Assembly: GCA_964388955.1 (NCBI GenBank)
Contig: CAYMCO010000050.1
Span: 1 to 24,454 of the forward strand
Direction: 5' to 3'
Length of the DNA: 24,454 nt
From: CAYMCO01 sp964388955
GTDB lineage: Bacteria > Chloroflexota > Anaerolineae > Anaerolineales > E44-bin32
The notes below the pieces were generated by a model. It was not told the DNA's origin. It made no database searches and saw only the letters and a program-made list of their open reading frames with translations. Of this stretch, positions 6,406 through 14,724 are shown piece after piece (positions within the stretch are counted from its first letter, which is position 1; each line of letters starts with the position of its first letter). The position numbers and the translations under genes were made by a program.

Positions 6406-7995
6406 TCAAGCCAACCGCTCACCATAACGATCTGAATTTGGAATCCACCATTCTTCCCCCCTGACGGTGGTGATGTACTCCGGCCATCGCAGGTTGACGG
6501 GCGGCTTGAAATCCCGGGGCAATAGCGGCGCCACCCACTTGTCCCCGCCGACCCCGCCCCCCGTCCGGACTTCGAACTCCTCCTTGGCCGCCCGCAGGAT
6601 CTCCGGCTCCAGCAGGAGATCAACCAGGGTGCCCGCCATCGTCTTGCCGGCGACGAGCCAAGTCGGATCGATCGTCGGGGGGAAGCCGGTCATGGCAACA
6701 GAACCCCAATGCGCCCAGCGATCGGGCTGTTCACGTATCATCGCCCGTGCGGTGTAGAGGCGGGCGCTGGGGGCATGCCAGGTATATTCCACGTAGTCGT
6801 CGGAGCCGAGATTCTCCTGCCAGGGCGGAATCCCTTGGCGAAGCTCAGCCTCCCATTCCTGCGGTGGGGTGAGCCTTTGACACTCCTCTGTGAAAGGATC
6901 CTCCATGGGCGGGATTCCCAACTCCTTTTGGACCGCCCGCGCGAACCCCCGCGCTTCCTCACCGAACTGGGGCGCCCCGACCAACTGCAGATTGCGATAT
7001 GTCAGCTCTGCGAGCGTATTGTTCGCCAGGCCGATGCGGGTCTTGGTCACCCACTGCCGGCGAACCGAGGTGTTGGTGGCCTGCGCCGCATGCTTGGCGT
7101 TGTTCTCCAGGACCCTGGAGAGCTGCTGCTGGATCTGCAGCGAGGGGGATCTCCAGGCATACTGGATCTGGCCGATCTTCGGCGCGTGATTGTCCGAAGT
7201 ACATTGTCCCCCGATCATGACGAACTCATTCATCGTCCACAATCCGGTGTGGGGAAACATGTTCTCTTTCATGTGTTTCGTCATCGTATACATCAAAGAA
7301 ACGGCGTCGATGGCCCCGGGGGAACGTGGGATTCGATGCGGATGGTCCGGATCTACCAACAGCCCGGGATCAATCCACGGCTCGTCCTCCAGAAGCTCAA
7401 AAGTGAACAAACAGCTCCAGTAGGAGCCGCCTTGAGTTTCCCAGATTGCCGTATTGCACTTCTGGGGATGATACATGATATAGGCATCGGCCCCGTCGTA
7501 GTAGCCCTTGGCCGCATGCACCGGCTTTGATCCACAGACCTTTTCCGCCGGTTCCCCGAAGAAGCGCAGGGTCCCCTTCAAGTCGTGCCCTTGCATGGCG
7601 TGCTTGGCGGCCAAGATCCCCGCCAGGGCGGCCACTCCGAGCGCCGAATGCGGATCGGTATGCCCCGGCGCCCACCGATGAAAGCCTTCCCTCGGTGCCC
7701 GGTATGGCACCGGCTGCTGGGAAAATCCGGGCACGGCGTCATACTCGGCGAAGCTTCCGAGCACCGGACCCCCCTCCCCCCAGGTCGCCGAGAAGGCGGT
7801 GGGCATCTCGCCTGAACCTTCCTCGACATCGAACCCCTCCGCCCGAAGCAGCTCCACGTAGGCTTTGGCAGATCGATATTCCCTCCAGGCTGTTTCGGCA
7901 TAGTTCCAGATTTCCAGGTGAAATTCCGAAAGCCGGTCTCGGGCAGCATCCACCCACTGAATGGCGCTCGACTTGACGGATTCTTTGTCATTCAT
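6406..7995 (-). CDS. AbgB-like M20 amidohydrolase (aminobenzoyl-glutamate hydrolase subunit B family)
   Basis: Metal-dependent amidohydrolase of the M20D group, 529 residues. It resembles AbgB, which cleaves p-aminobenzoyl-glutamate, and more generally splits N-acyl or amide bonds. Recognisable segments are the metal-site motif GHTDPHSALG (111-120), FFGEPAEK (145-152), MYHPQ with H176, and SDDYVEYTWHAPSARLY near the C-terminal third. The dimerisation domain lies between. Compared with M20D enzymes as I know them, the metal-binding Cys-x-His is Asp-Pro-His and the second glutamate of PAEE is K152, so the metal site is altered. AAGGAG seven bases upstream marks the ATG. It follows the racemase gene by 128 bp on the same strand. 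Fold assignment is firm, substrate unknown. Confidence 0.88.
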   Translation of the reverse strand: MNDKESVKSSAIQWVDAARDRLSEFHLEIWNYAETAWREYRSAKAYVELLRAEGFDVEEGSGEMPTAFSATWGEGGPVLGSFAEYDAVPGFSQQPVPYRAPREGFHRWAPGHTDPHSALGVAALAGILAAKHAMQGHDLKGTLRFFGEPAEKVCGSKPVHAAKGYYDGADAYIMYHPQKCNTAIWETQGGSYWSCLFTFELLEDEPWIDPGLLVDPDHPHRIPRSPGAIDAVSLMYTMTKHMKENMFPHTGLWTMNEFVMIGGQCTSDNHAPKIGQIQYAWRSPSLQIQQQLSRVLENNAKHAAQATNTSVRRQWVTKTRIGLANNTLAELTYRNLQLVGAPQFGEEARGFARAVQKELGIPPMEDPFTEECQRLTPPQEWEAELRQGIPPWQENLGSDDYVEYTWHAPSARLYTARAMIREQPDRWAHWGSVAMTGFPPTIDPTWLVAGKTMAGTLVDLLLEPEILRAAKEEFEVRTGGGVGGDKWVAPLLPRDFKPPVNLRWPEYITTVRGEEWWIPNSDRYGERLA

Positions 7996-8123
7996 CAGCT
8001 CGCTCCTTTTCGCTTCGGTGTTGGGGTCAAGCCCCTTCGAATGTCAAGCGCGCTTCGCTCTCTGCGCCCTCACACCCGAACATCAGAGGCAAAGCCCGAT
8101 ATGCCTTGCGCTCGATGGCGATG

Positions 8124-8822
8124 TCAGCCGCTCGCCGGGTATGCGTAGTAGCCGCTCTTGCTGTGTGCCAATCCCAGCCGGGCAAACAGCTCGCCCATCT
8201 TCAGACCGACGTAGCATGGGTCCAAGACCGGCACGCCAAGCTCGCGTTCCAGGCCCTCGCCATATCCTACCAACCCCGCGCAGCCCAGGATGACGACCTC
8301 GGCACCATCCTCACGGATCGCACGTCTGCCGACATCCAGTATCCGCGCGCGCGTATCCAGTGGCCGGTCACCCATCTCCAGCACACCCAGATCCAGGGAG
8401 CGTATGGACGCCAAGAAGCCAGATAACCCGTAGGAAGCCACTTCATGCATTTTGCTCGGAATTCGCACCCGCGATGTTGTAAGGATGCTGTACCGGGACC
8501 CCAGCATTGCTGCGACGTGCAGAGTCGATTCTCCGATCCCTACAACGGGAATGCCCACCAGTTCCCTGGCGGCGACAAGCCCGGGATCCCCGAAACAGGC
8601 CAAGACCACGGCGCCATAATCCTCCTCTTCCGCTTGCTGCACCAGTTCGAGAGTGGGTGGGATAGAAAGAGCTGCATCACGGGCCGACTCGATCGAAGCT
8701 GCGCCATGCTGAGGATTGGTCACCGTCATTTCTGTCGCGGGATCCTTCACCGTTTCCAGGGCTGTTCTCAAGCGATCCGTTAGGCCTTTTGAAGTATTGG
8801 GATTGATAACAAAGATGTTCAT
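8124..8822 (-). CDS. Asp/Glu/hydantoin racemase family protein
   Basis: Cofactor-independent two-cysteine racemase of the Asp/Glu/hydantoin racemase family, 232 residues, about the length of HyuE hydantoin racemases and HpxA allantoin racemase. The two cysteines fall at C76 in VVLACFGDPGL and C181 in VILGCAGLVGYG, the same positions known for Pseudomonas hydantoin racemase. The N-terminus MNIFVINPNTS is characteristic of the family. Such enzymes interconvert D- and L-forms of 5-substituted hydantoins or allantoin so that an enantioselective hydrolase can use both. GAGG lies seven bases upstream of the ATG. It is the first gene of the minus-strand block, divergent from the M20 gene at 9776. 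No hydantoinase is present here. Hydantoin specificity is inferred; aspartate, glutamate or arylmalonate chemistry is possible. Confidence 0.88.
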   Translation of the reverse strand: MNIFVINPNTSKGLTDRLRTALETVKDPATEMTVTNPQHGAASIESARDAALSIPPTLELVQQAEEEDYGAVVLACFGDPGLVAARELVGIPVVGIGESTLHVAAMLGSRYSILTTSRVRIPSKMHEVASYGLSGFLASIRSLDLGVLEMGDRPLDTRARILDVGRRAIREDGAEVVILGCAGLVGYGEGLERELGVPVLDPCYVGLKMGELFARLGLAHSKSGYYAYPASG

Positions 8823-9775
8823 CTGCGTGCCTCATCCTGTTGTCGCCCACGCCAGTGATCTGAAACGCCGCTTGCCTCCGGCGTGATCGGCGGCCGGAAA
8901 ATCGAGCCGCTCAGCGGTCTGCAGATTTCGCAAGAGGTAGGTTGAGATGCGTGCGATGCCGACATGGCCATCGCAGCGGCCCGCTCTCATCCCGGCGAAC
9001 ACCCTGCCGGGCCCACCCCGGCCGCCGGCGAGCGTACCGCCCCTGAGCGCAGGAAACCCGGCCAAACCCGCTACATCGCGGTTCTCGTACCAGCGCCCTG
9101 CGAACCGCTGCCACACCCGCAACCCTCTGAGGGTGCCCAATCATCGGCCATGAAATCATTTGTGTCAAGTCTCACAATACTATTACTGCGGACCCTTTCG
9201 TTCGTCGAATATGGCAACGGGAAGGCCTCCCTTGACAATCACTGCGAAAAAGTGTGCGGGAATACGAAGATGAGTTGACCTCCTGCCGGATTGATGTACG
9301 CTACGGGCAGCCCTGCGCCAATGGCCGGAGGTACCCCGGTCGTGGACAGAGGTCGTGGTCCGAAACCGCTGCTCGGCCGGTTCCGGGTGGGGGGCAAGTC
9401 TGTGAAGCGATAACCGTACGAGGCGCAAATACATGGCGAGCGCAAGACCTCAGGGCAGCAATCCGAAGAGCCCGGCATCGGTCCCATCCAGGAGGCCGAT
9501 TGGGATGGCGCGCTGGCATTGCGTCCGGCGCGGGCGCCCGTCGTTCCCGGCGCATTTCCGCCCGCAAGGTGCATCCAGAAGGGCAGGGGGCTGCATCCGT
9601 GAGTCTGAAACACCATGCGAAAGCGACGAACCTGCGACCGTCGTCCTGGAACAAGCCCCGGGCAGACCCGCGTTCCGGCCGAGGAGTCCCAACGCGGCCG
9701 CCTGGGACATGCCCCAAAGAGTCGATACTTCTCATCCAATGCTCTCCGCCCAACAGGCAGAGGAGGAAAATGCGC
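8823..9775. other. Long divergent intergenic region, no supported gene
   Basis: This gap separates the divergent racemase and M20 genes, so both promoters should lie in it. Several frames are open but none gives a recognisable protein; they are rich in Arg, Pro, Ser and Cys, as expected for non-coding GC-rich DNA. A TTGACA occurs at 9232-9237 on the plus strand without a good -10 at 17 bp. A short plus-strand frame around 9285-9410 looks protein-like but is stopped early and is not identifiable; it could be gene debris. Confidence 0.5.
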
Positions 9776-9778
9776 ATG
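9761..9778 (+). promoter_or_regulatory. Ribosome binding site that sets the M20 start
   Basis: AGGAGG at 9761-9766 stands nine bases before ATG 9776 and only three before ATG 9770, favouring 9776. The frame is open upstream to 9254 but that stretch has no family similarity. Confidence 0.75.
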
Positions 9779-11050
9779 AAGCTGAGCAAATGCTTGAAGA
9801 AGACATTTGAAGTTATCGAAGAGCGGAGGGAGAAGACGATTTCTCTTCTGTCTGGCTTAGTTGCAGAACAAAGCCTTCCCGGGCGGGAATGGGGAATACA
9901 ACAGTACATTTGTGAGCGGCTGAAGGAGATGGCGCTCAGAGTTGACATGTGGGAGCCCGACTGGGATCAGCTAAGGAATCACCCAGGCTATGTAGCAGTG
10001 GAGAGTGGCTATGAGAGGCGGCCCAATGTGGTGGGCATTTGTCGTGGCTCAGGAGGAGGAAGGTCTCTGCTCTTTAACGGGCATGTGGACGTTGTGCCGG
10101 CAGCCCCCGAGAACTGGTCGACATGCCCATGGCAAGCCGAAATAAAGGATGGAAGGCTCTACGGGCGTGGCGCTTCGGACATGAAGAGCGGGCTGGCTGC
10201 CATGACCTCGGCCCTGGATGCCGTCCTCGCGGCCGGGCTGAGGCCAAAGGGGGATATCTATTTGCAGTATGTCGTGGATGAGGAACGTAGCGGCAATGGG
10301 ACCCTGGCGTGTATCCAGCGTGGGTATTCGGCGGATGCAGGCATAAGCTGCGAGGCCAGCGATATGGGAATACAAACGGCCACTACGGGCAGCATGTGGT
10401 TCAAGATTTCCGTGCGAGGCAAATCGGCGTCGATGTCACGCCGCTGGGAAGCGATAAGCGCCCTCGAGAAGGGGTATCGGGTCAGCCAGTATATTGACGA
10501 GTTGGAAGAACATCGAATACGGACGGTGGGCCACCCGCTGTACCCAGACACAAGAGGCGGGCTAGCCTGCTTCGTGGGCCGGTTCGATGCCGGAACCTAC
10601 CCCAGTGCCCCGCCGGCCAACTGCACCATGTGGGGGAGAATGGGCACATTGCCCGGCGAAGATCCAATGCAGGCTCAGCAACAGCTCATCGATTATGTCC
10701 GCAAGAGGTCCATGCAGGATGCTTGGCTGAAGTGCGCTCCTCCTGAAATCCAATTTGACGGATACTATGCTGAGCCCGCTGAGATCCCCAGGGATCACCC
10801 CATCTGTCAGACCGTTGCCATATCCTTTGAACAGGTGATGGGCAGGTGTGCGCCCGTCATGGGCCACGATGGCGCAGGAGACAGCAGGTTCCTGATCAGA
10901 TACGGCAGAACCCCCACAGTCATATTCGGCCCCGGTGCGATTACTCAGATGCACGCGGATAACGAGTGCGTGGATATCGAAGATGTCATCACAGCCACCA
11001 AAGTCCTGGCTGCGACCATTCTCCATTGGTGTGGGTTCGAAGAGGGATAG
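9776..11050 (+). CDS. M20 deacylase/peptidase (ArgE/DapE-like)
   Basis: Two-metal amidohydrolase of about 424 residues, related to acetylornithine deacetylase, succinyl-diaminopimelate desuccinylase and YgeY. Metal ligands are visible: H103 and D105 in FNGHVDVVP, D135 in GRGASDMKSG, the E169-E170 pair in VDEERSG, E193 in SCEASD and H393 in MHADNE. The lid/dimerisation domain spans roughly 200-320. Its usual G-x-S-A-H motif, whose histidine helps bind substrate across the dimer, reads GKSAS (S219) here. It heads a plus-strand block, with a 243-bp gap before the ureohydrolase. In this context it may remove an acyl or carbamoyl group from an amino-acid-like intermediate. Codon usage looks less GC-rich than neighbouring genes. 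Confidence 0.92.
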   Translation: MKLSKCLKKTFEVIEERREKTISLLSGLVAEQSLPGREWGIQQYICERLKEMALRVDMWEPDWDQLRNHPGYVAVESGYERRPNVVGICRGSGGGRSLLFNGHVDVVPAAPENWSTCPWQAEIKDGRLYGRGASDMKSGLAAMTSALDAVLAAGLRPKGDIYLQYVVDEERSGNGTLACIQRGYSADAGISCEASDMGIQTATTGSMWFKISVRGKSASMSRRWEAISALEKGYRVSQYIDELEEHRIRTVGHPLYPDTRGGLACFVGRFDAGTYPSAPPANCTMWGRMGTLPGEDPMQAQQQLIDYVRKRSMQDAWLKCAPPEIQFDGYYAEPAEIPRDHPICQTVAISFEQVMGRCAPVMGHDGAGDSRFLIRYGRTPTVIFGPGAITQMHADNECVDIEDVITATKVLAATILHWCGFEEG

Positions 11051-11186
11051 GAAACAATATGATGTTCTCCTCTGCCATCCAACGAGGCGAATCCAACCGG
11101 TTCTCAGACCGGTCATCACTGGCGCGAGGGCGGATTTGCCTGGGCCCGGAAACGTTTGTAGGATAGGCGCGGGTTGAACCTCTACG

Positions 11187-11214
11187 TCAGCAATCAAACC
11201 CATGTAATTGCTGA
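11187..11214. repeat. Hairpin/dyad upstream of the ureohydrolase gene
   Basis: TCAGCAAT (11187-11194) pairs with ATTGCTGA (11207-11214) around a 12-base loop, about 80 bp before the ureohydrolase start. A smaller hairpin, ACCGGT-(6)-ACCGGT, lies at 11096-11113. Neither is followed by a T-run. They may act as operators or in RNA processing between the M20 gene and the ureohydrolase-deiminase pair. Confidence 0.35.
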
Positions 11215-11293
11215 GAGCCGGGCATAGGTCTTGCGAAACCGCCGGGGGCATTCCCCACGGGAATCCTGATAACGCGATCAAGGAGAGAGCACG

Positions 11294-12355
11294 ATGAGCT
11301 ATCCAGAATGGGAAGTGGTCAGAGAGAGGTACTTCGATACGAGCGAAGTGCCCATGATCAACGACGACACACCGACGTTCATGCGCAGACCCTACGCGGA
11401 ATCTGCGCGGGATTTGGCGGGCGCTGATGTTGTCATTATCGGGAGCACGTATGTCGCCAGCACTGGAGATTCCTTCTGGGGCGTCAAAACCGAAGAGTGG
11501 GCCGCTGCCGCGAAACGGGTGCGCCAGCAGTCTGCTCGCTACTTCTCAGGATATCTCGCCGATTTCGACCTGGATGTTTTCGAGCATCTCAATGTTGTGG
11601 ACTATGGAGACGCCGAATTCGACCGCGGGGCATTCACCGCGATGACGTTCGAGTCAGTCATGAATGCGCAACGGGCAGTGGAAAAGAAGGTCAACGATGC
11701 CCTGGACGCGGGCGCAATTCCCATCGTCATCGGCCAGAATTCGCCATGCAGCTCCTATGCGGTCGCCAAACCCGTCGCCGAACGAACGGTGGGGGAGGTC
11801 GGCGTTGTGAGCCTTGATACCCATTGGGACATCGAACCCCTCGATGACGCGACGGGGGACCCAAGGATTGCCGGCGCCGCCAGTTGGAAAGCGAAGATGT
11901 ATGAGTTCCACGATAACATGAAGATCGAGAACCTGGTCGAAATCGGCGAGAGAGGCATGCTCGAATTCAAGCACACTGTGCGGGGTTTTCTGCAGCAAGG
12001 CGTCCATTTCTACCCCATGTGGAAAGTACGGCAGATCGGCATCGAGCGGCTCTGTGAACTGCTCTCACCTGCCTATGACCGCACCTCAGCAGTTTATGCG
12101 CACTTCGATATGGATGTCCTAGGTGGAGCCGGTCCGACCCCCGGTGATCTGCTGGGCGAACTCGCCGAGCCGATTGGCATGACGGACTACGAAGTGATCC
12201 GGCTGGCTTTTGAAGTTGGGCGCAGGGGCGTTGATGCTCTGTCGTTTCTCGCCATCCCCCCAGGTTCCCTGTGTGGGTACCGTACCATCGTATACGTGAT
12301 CATGTATCTACTGGCAGGCAGAATCATAGCCAGAGACAATCCACAATCTACCTGA
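11294..12355 (+). CDS. Arginase/agmatinase-family ureohydrolase, divergent
   Basis: Ureohydrolase-fold protein of 353 residues. Members hydrolyse guanidino or formimino groups (arginine, agmatine, guanidine, formiminoglutamate) at a two-metal centre. DTHWD (175-179) matches the DAHxD motif, and DMD (272-274) matches the second Asp pair, followed by PTPG in place of the usual P-x-x-x-PG. The GGDHS motif, which gives the first histidine ligand, is replaced by GQNSP (147-151), and the DP after the second Asp pair is lost. One metal site therefore looks complete and the other has lost its histidine. AGGAG eight bases upstream supports the ATG. The deiminase-like gene starts 18 bp downstream, so the pair is almost certainly co-transcribed. 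It may be a hydrolase with changed specificity or a regulatory partner. Confidence 0.88.
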   Translation: MSYPEWEVVRERYFDTSEVPMINDDTPTFMRRPYAESARDLAGADVVIIGSTYVASTGDSFWGVKTEEWAAAAKRVRQQSARYFSGYLADFDLDVFEHLNVVDYGDAEFDRGAFTAMTFESVMNAQRAVEKKVNDALDAGAIPIVIGQNSPCSSYAVAKPVAERTVGEVGVVSLDTHWDIEPLDDATGDPRIAGAASWKAKMYEFHDNMKIENLVEIGERGMLEFKHTVRGFLQQGVHFYPMWKVRQIGIERLCELLSPAYDRTSAVYAHFDMDVLGGAGPTPGDLLGELAEPIGMTDYEVIRLAFEVGRRGVDALSFLAIPPGSLCGYRTIVYVIMYLLAGRIIARDNPQST

Positions 12356-12373
12356 CACGGAAGGAGGCCGTCC

Positions 12374-13387
12374 ATGCATGCTGAAAAAGTGTTCGACGCC
12401 CAGCAAGCCTACTTGAATCTGCAGCGTGAAGTCCCCGGAGAACCCGAGCCGCCGTTTGAGGATCCATTCATGATGAGCAAGGTGTGGGGTCGGAACTGGG
12501 GGGTGAACAACGACGTGGGCGCGCTGCAGGTGGTATTGGTCAGCCGCCCCGGGGTGGAATGGGAGCCTCTGCTCTCCGGGGGAGAGTACCACGAGCTAGC
12601 GCAGGCGTGGATTGATCCCGAGAAGATGTGGTACTGGTGTGACAGGCAGCGACCCGATATCGCCAAGGCGCAGAAACAACACGACAGCCTTGTTCAGGCG
12701 CTGGAGGACGAGGGAGTCGAGGTGGTCCATCTCGATGGCGTGCTCCCCCACATGACGCAGTCGATGTTTACCCGAGACCCTGCCATCATGGTTGGCGGGG
12801 GAGCGATACTTGGTCGTTTGGGCCCCAGACATCGGCGAGGAGAGGAGCTGCCCTTCGCCCGCGCACTCACACGTTTGGGTGTGCCAATATTGCATACGAT
12901 ACAGGGCTCCGGCATTCTCGAGGGAGGGAGCTTTGCATGGTTGAACGGCGAGACTGCGGCCTTGGCCCTGAGTCACCGCACCAACCCCGAAGGGGCGGCG
13001 CAGCTCGCCCAGGTATTGGAAAGGCAGGGGGTGGAGCTGCTCTGCGTGGAGAATCATAGTTACAGTCATCATATTGATGGTTCACTGGTCATGGTTGATG
13101 TCGACCTCGCCCTGGCGATCTCTCGTGACTTGCCCTGGTGGTTCCTCCAGCGCCTCGAGGAGCTCGGCATTCGCATTATCGAGCCCGATCCGCGCGAAGG
13201 CGCCTTTGGGGTGAACTGCCTGGCGGTGCGCCCGGGGCGGGTGATCATGTCGGCCCATGCCGAGAATACGGCAGAAAAGCTGTTGGCCGCGGGCATGGAA
13301 GCTGTCTTGATCGAATACGATGAGATACATAAGAAAGGAGGCGGAGTTCATTGTTCGACCTTGCCGCTTATCCGCGAGCCGCTCTAG
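12374..13387 (+). CDS. Arginine deiminase/DDAH-like amidinohydrolase
   Basis: Guanidino-modifying enzyme of the amidinotransferase/arginine deiminase superfamily, 337 residues, closest in style to dimethylarginine dimethylaminohydrolase. These enzymes attack a guanidino carbon with a cysteine and yield a ureido product (citrulline-like) plus an amine or ammonia. Catalytic residues are visible: C327 in GGGVHCSTLPL near the C-terminus, H233 in SHHIDG, and the FTRD motif (132-135). LEGG (182-185) matches the E-G-G-D loop, with Ser in place of Asp. A strong AGGAGG lies six bases before the ATG. It is tightly coupled to the ureohydrolase upstream, and a carbamoyltransferase that could use its product follows 246 bp later. 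Superfamily is certain; the exact guanidino substrate is not. Confidence 0.92.
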   Translation: MHAEKVFDAQQAYLNLQREVPGEPEPPFEDPFMMSKVWGRNWGVNNDVGALQVVLVSRPGVEWEPLLSGGEYHELAQAWIDPEKMWYWCDRQRPDIAKAQKQHDSLVQALEDEGVEVVHLDGVLPHMTQSMFTRDPAIMVGGGAILGRLGPRHRRGEELPFARALTRLGVPILHTIQGSGILEGGSFAWLNGETAALALSHRTNPEGAAQLAQVLERQGVELLCVENHSYSHHIDGSLVMVDVDLALAISRDLPWWFLQRLEELGIRIIEPDPREGAFGVNCLAVRPGRVIMSAHAENTAEKLLAAGMEAVLIEYDEIHKKGGGVHCSTLPLIREPL

Positions 13388-13512
13388 CCCCGGAGAGTGA
13401 TTTCGGTGGCTGATTTACGGCAGCGAGCCCCCTCGGTGGGAGAAGACGGGGGTGCCAGTGTCCAGGAGAAGCGTTCAAGAGCCGGAGCAATGGCATTGGC
13501 ATCATGAACACT

Positions 13513-13562
13513 CGGTGCCTGTGGATGAGCAGGTGAAATTCGAAGGACCTGCCAGTGCACCG
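13513..13562 (+). promoter_or_regulatory. Nested hairpin in the carbamoyltransferase leader
   Basis: CGGTGC (13513-13518) pairs with GCACCG (13557-13562). Inside it GCAGGT (13529-13534) pairs with ACCTGC (13547-13552), leaving a 12-base loop. It lies about 70 bases before the carbamoyltransferase start in an otherwise empty 246-bp gap. It does not match a riboswitch class I recognise and has no T-run. It may modulate expression or protect a processed mRNA. Confidence 0.35.
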
Positions 13563-13633
13563 GGCGCCCACCTATTCCGATAAACCTTCGATGCGCTCGA
13601 AGAACAACCCACAACACATGACGGAGGCAACAT

Positions 13634-14692
13634 ATGAAAACCAAGAGCTTACGGGGCCGAGACTACCTCCGGGTGACCGACTTCAGCCGGGAGGAAGTTG
13701 AAAGCATTCTGGAGGTCGCAGAGGATCTCAAGCGGCAGCGAGCGAAGGGGGAGCACCAAGGCCATCTTCTACGTGAAAAGACACTCTTCATGCTCTTCTA
13801 CAATCGCTCCCTGCGCACACGCAATTCATTCGAAGCCGCAATGACCCAGCTCGGTGGTCATGCCCACTATCTGGATCCGTCCAAGATCTACTCGCCGGCT
13901 TTGGAGGGCGAGGAAGAGGCATTCACCACTGAGCGTGTCTCGGATGTGGCGCGCGTCCTGGATCGCATGGGGGAGGGCATCGCCATCCGCTGCTTCGGAG
14001 ATGCCGTCGATTGGGAATACGGGGCCGGGCATGCCTTGCTGGAGGAGTTCGCCCGATGGTCAAGCATCCCCATTCTCAACATGGAGGATGACAAGTACCA
14101 TCCACATCAGGGTCTGGCGGATATGCTCACGGTGAAGGAGAAATTCGGCGGATTTGAAGGGGTGAAGTTCACGATGTCGTGGGCGTACTCCCCGAGTGTC
14201 GCCAAACCCCGTGCAGTCCCCCATTCAGCGATCCTGTACTCGACGCTCTTGGGCATGGACGTCACCCTGGCTTACCCCGAGGGGATGGATTTGGACCCGG
14301 AGGTCCTCCGGCAGGCGGAGGACAATGCGGGCGCATACGGCGGATCTCTCCAGGTCGTGCATGATTTCGAGAACGCTGTCACGGGCGCACAGGTGGTGTA
14401 TCCGAAGGCTTGGGCTCCACAAGTTCTATTCCAGCCGCCGGTGGGACAGGGCGATCACGACGCAGCACAAGCGCTCTTCGACGGCCATAAGGATTGGAAA
14501 TGCACCGAGGACACGATGGCACTTGCACATCCAAATGCCATCTACATGCATTGCCTCCCGGCCGACCGCGGCTACGAGGTCTCGAACGCCGTGATGGACA
14601 AGACGGAAGGGAAAGGCTGGACATCGGCAGTTTTCGACGAGGCCGAGAACCGGCTGCATGTCCAGAAAGCCGTGCTGACCTTGCTTCTGTAG
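13634..14692 (+). CDS. ygeW: YgeW-like knotted carbamoyltransferase
   Basis: Aspartate/ornithine carbamoyltransferase superfamily, 352 residues. Carbamoyl-phosphate site residues are present: SLRTR (59-63), HPHQ (156-159) and HCLP (306-309). It lacks the SMG loop of ornithine transcarbamylase. Instead it has the features of the knotted YgeW/N-acetylornithine group: WAYSPSVAKPRAVPHS (183-198, the proline-rich knot loop), GMDVTLAYPEG (207-217), VVYPKAWAP (254-262) and HKDWKCTE (285-292), all close to E. coli YgeW as I recall it. The C-terminus DEAENRLHVQKA (335-346) is more ornithine-carbamoyltransferase-like. GGAGG six bases upstream supports the start, and a terminator follows. In this context it probably runs catabolically, splitting a ureido compound to an amine and carbamoyl phosphate. 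The amine acceptor is unknown. Confidence 0.92.
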   Translation: MKTKSLRGRDYLRVTDFSREEVESILEVAEDLKRQRAKGEHQGHLLREKTLFMLFYNRSLRTRNSFEAAMTQLGGHAHYLDPSKIYSPALEGEEEAFTTERVSDVARVLDRMGEGIAIRCFGDAVDWEYGAGHALLEEFARWSSIPILNMEDDKYHPHQGLADMLTVKEKFGGFEGVKFTMSWAYSPSVAKPRAVPHSAILYSTLLGMDVTLAYPEGMDLDPEVLRQAEDNAGAYGGSLQVVHDFENAVTGAQVVYPKAWAPQVLFQPPVGQGDHDAAQALFDGHKDWKCTEDTMALAHPNAIYMHCLPADRGYEVSNAVMDKTEGKGWTSAVFDEAENRLHVQKAVLTLLL

Positions 14693-14724
14693 TCTCTTGC
14701 TGAACGTGCGAAATGCAACCGCCT

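Noticed and set aside
9254..9775. In-frame N-terminal extension of the M20 gene, and a minus-strand frame over the same DNA
   Set aside because: AGGAGG at 9761-9766 sets the M20 start and the extension is Arg/Pro-rich. The minus-strand frame has no recognisable motif.
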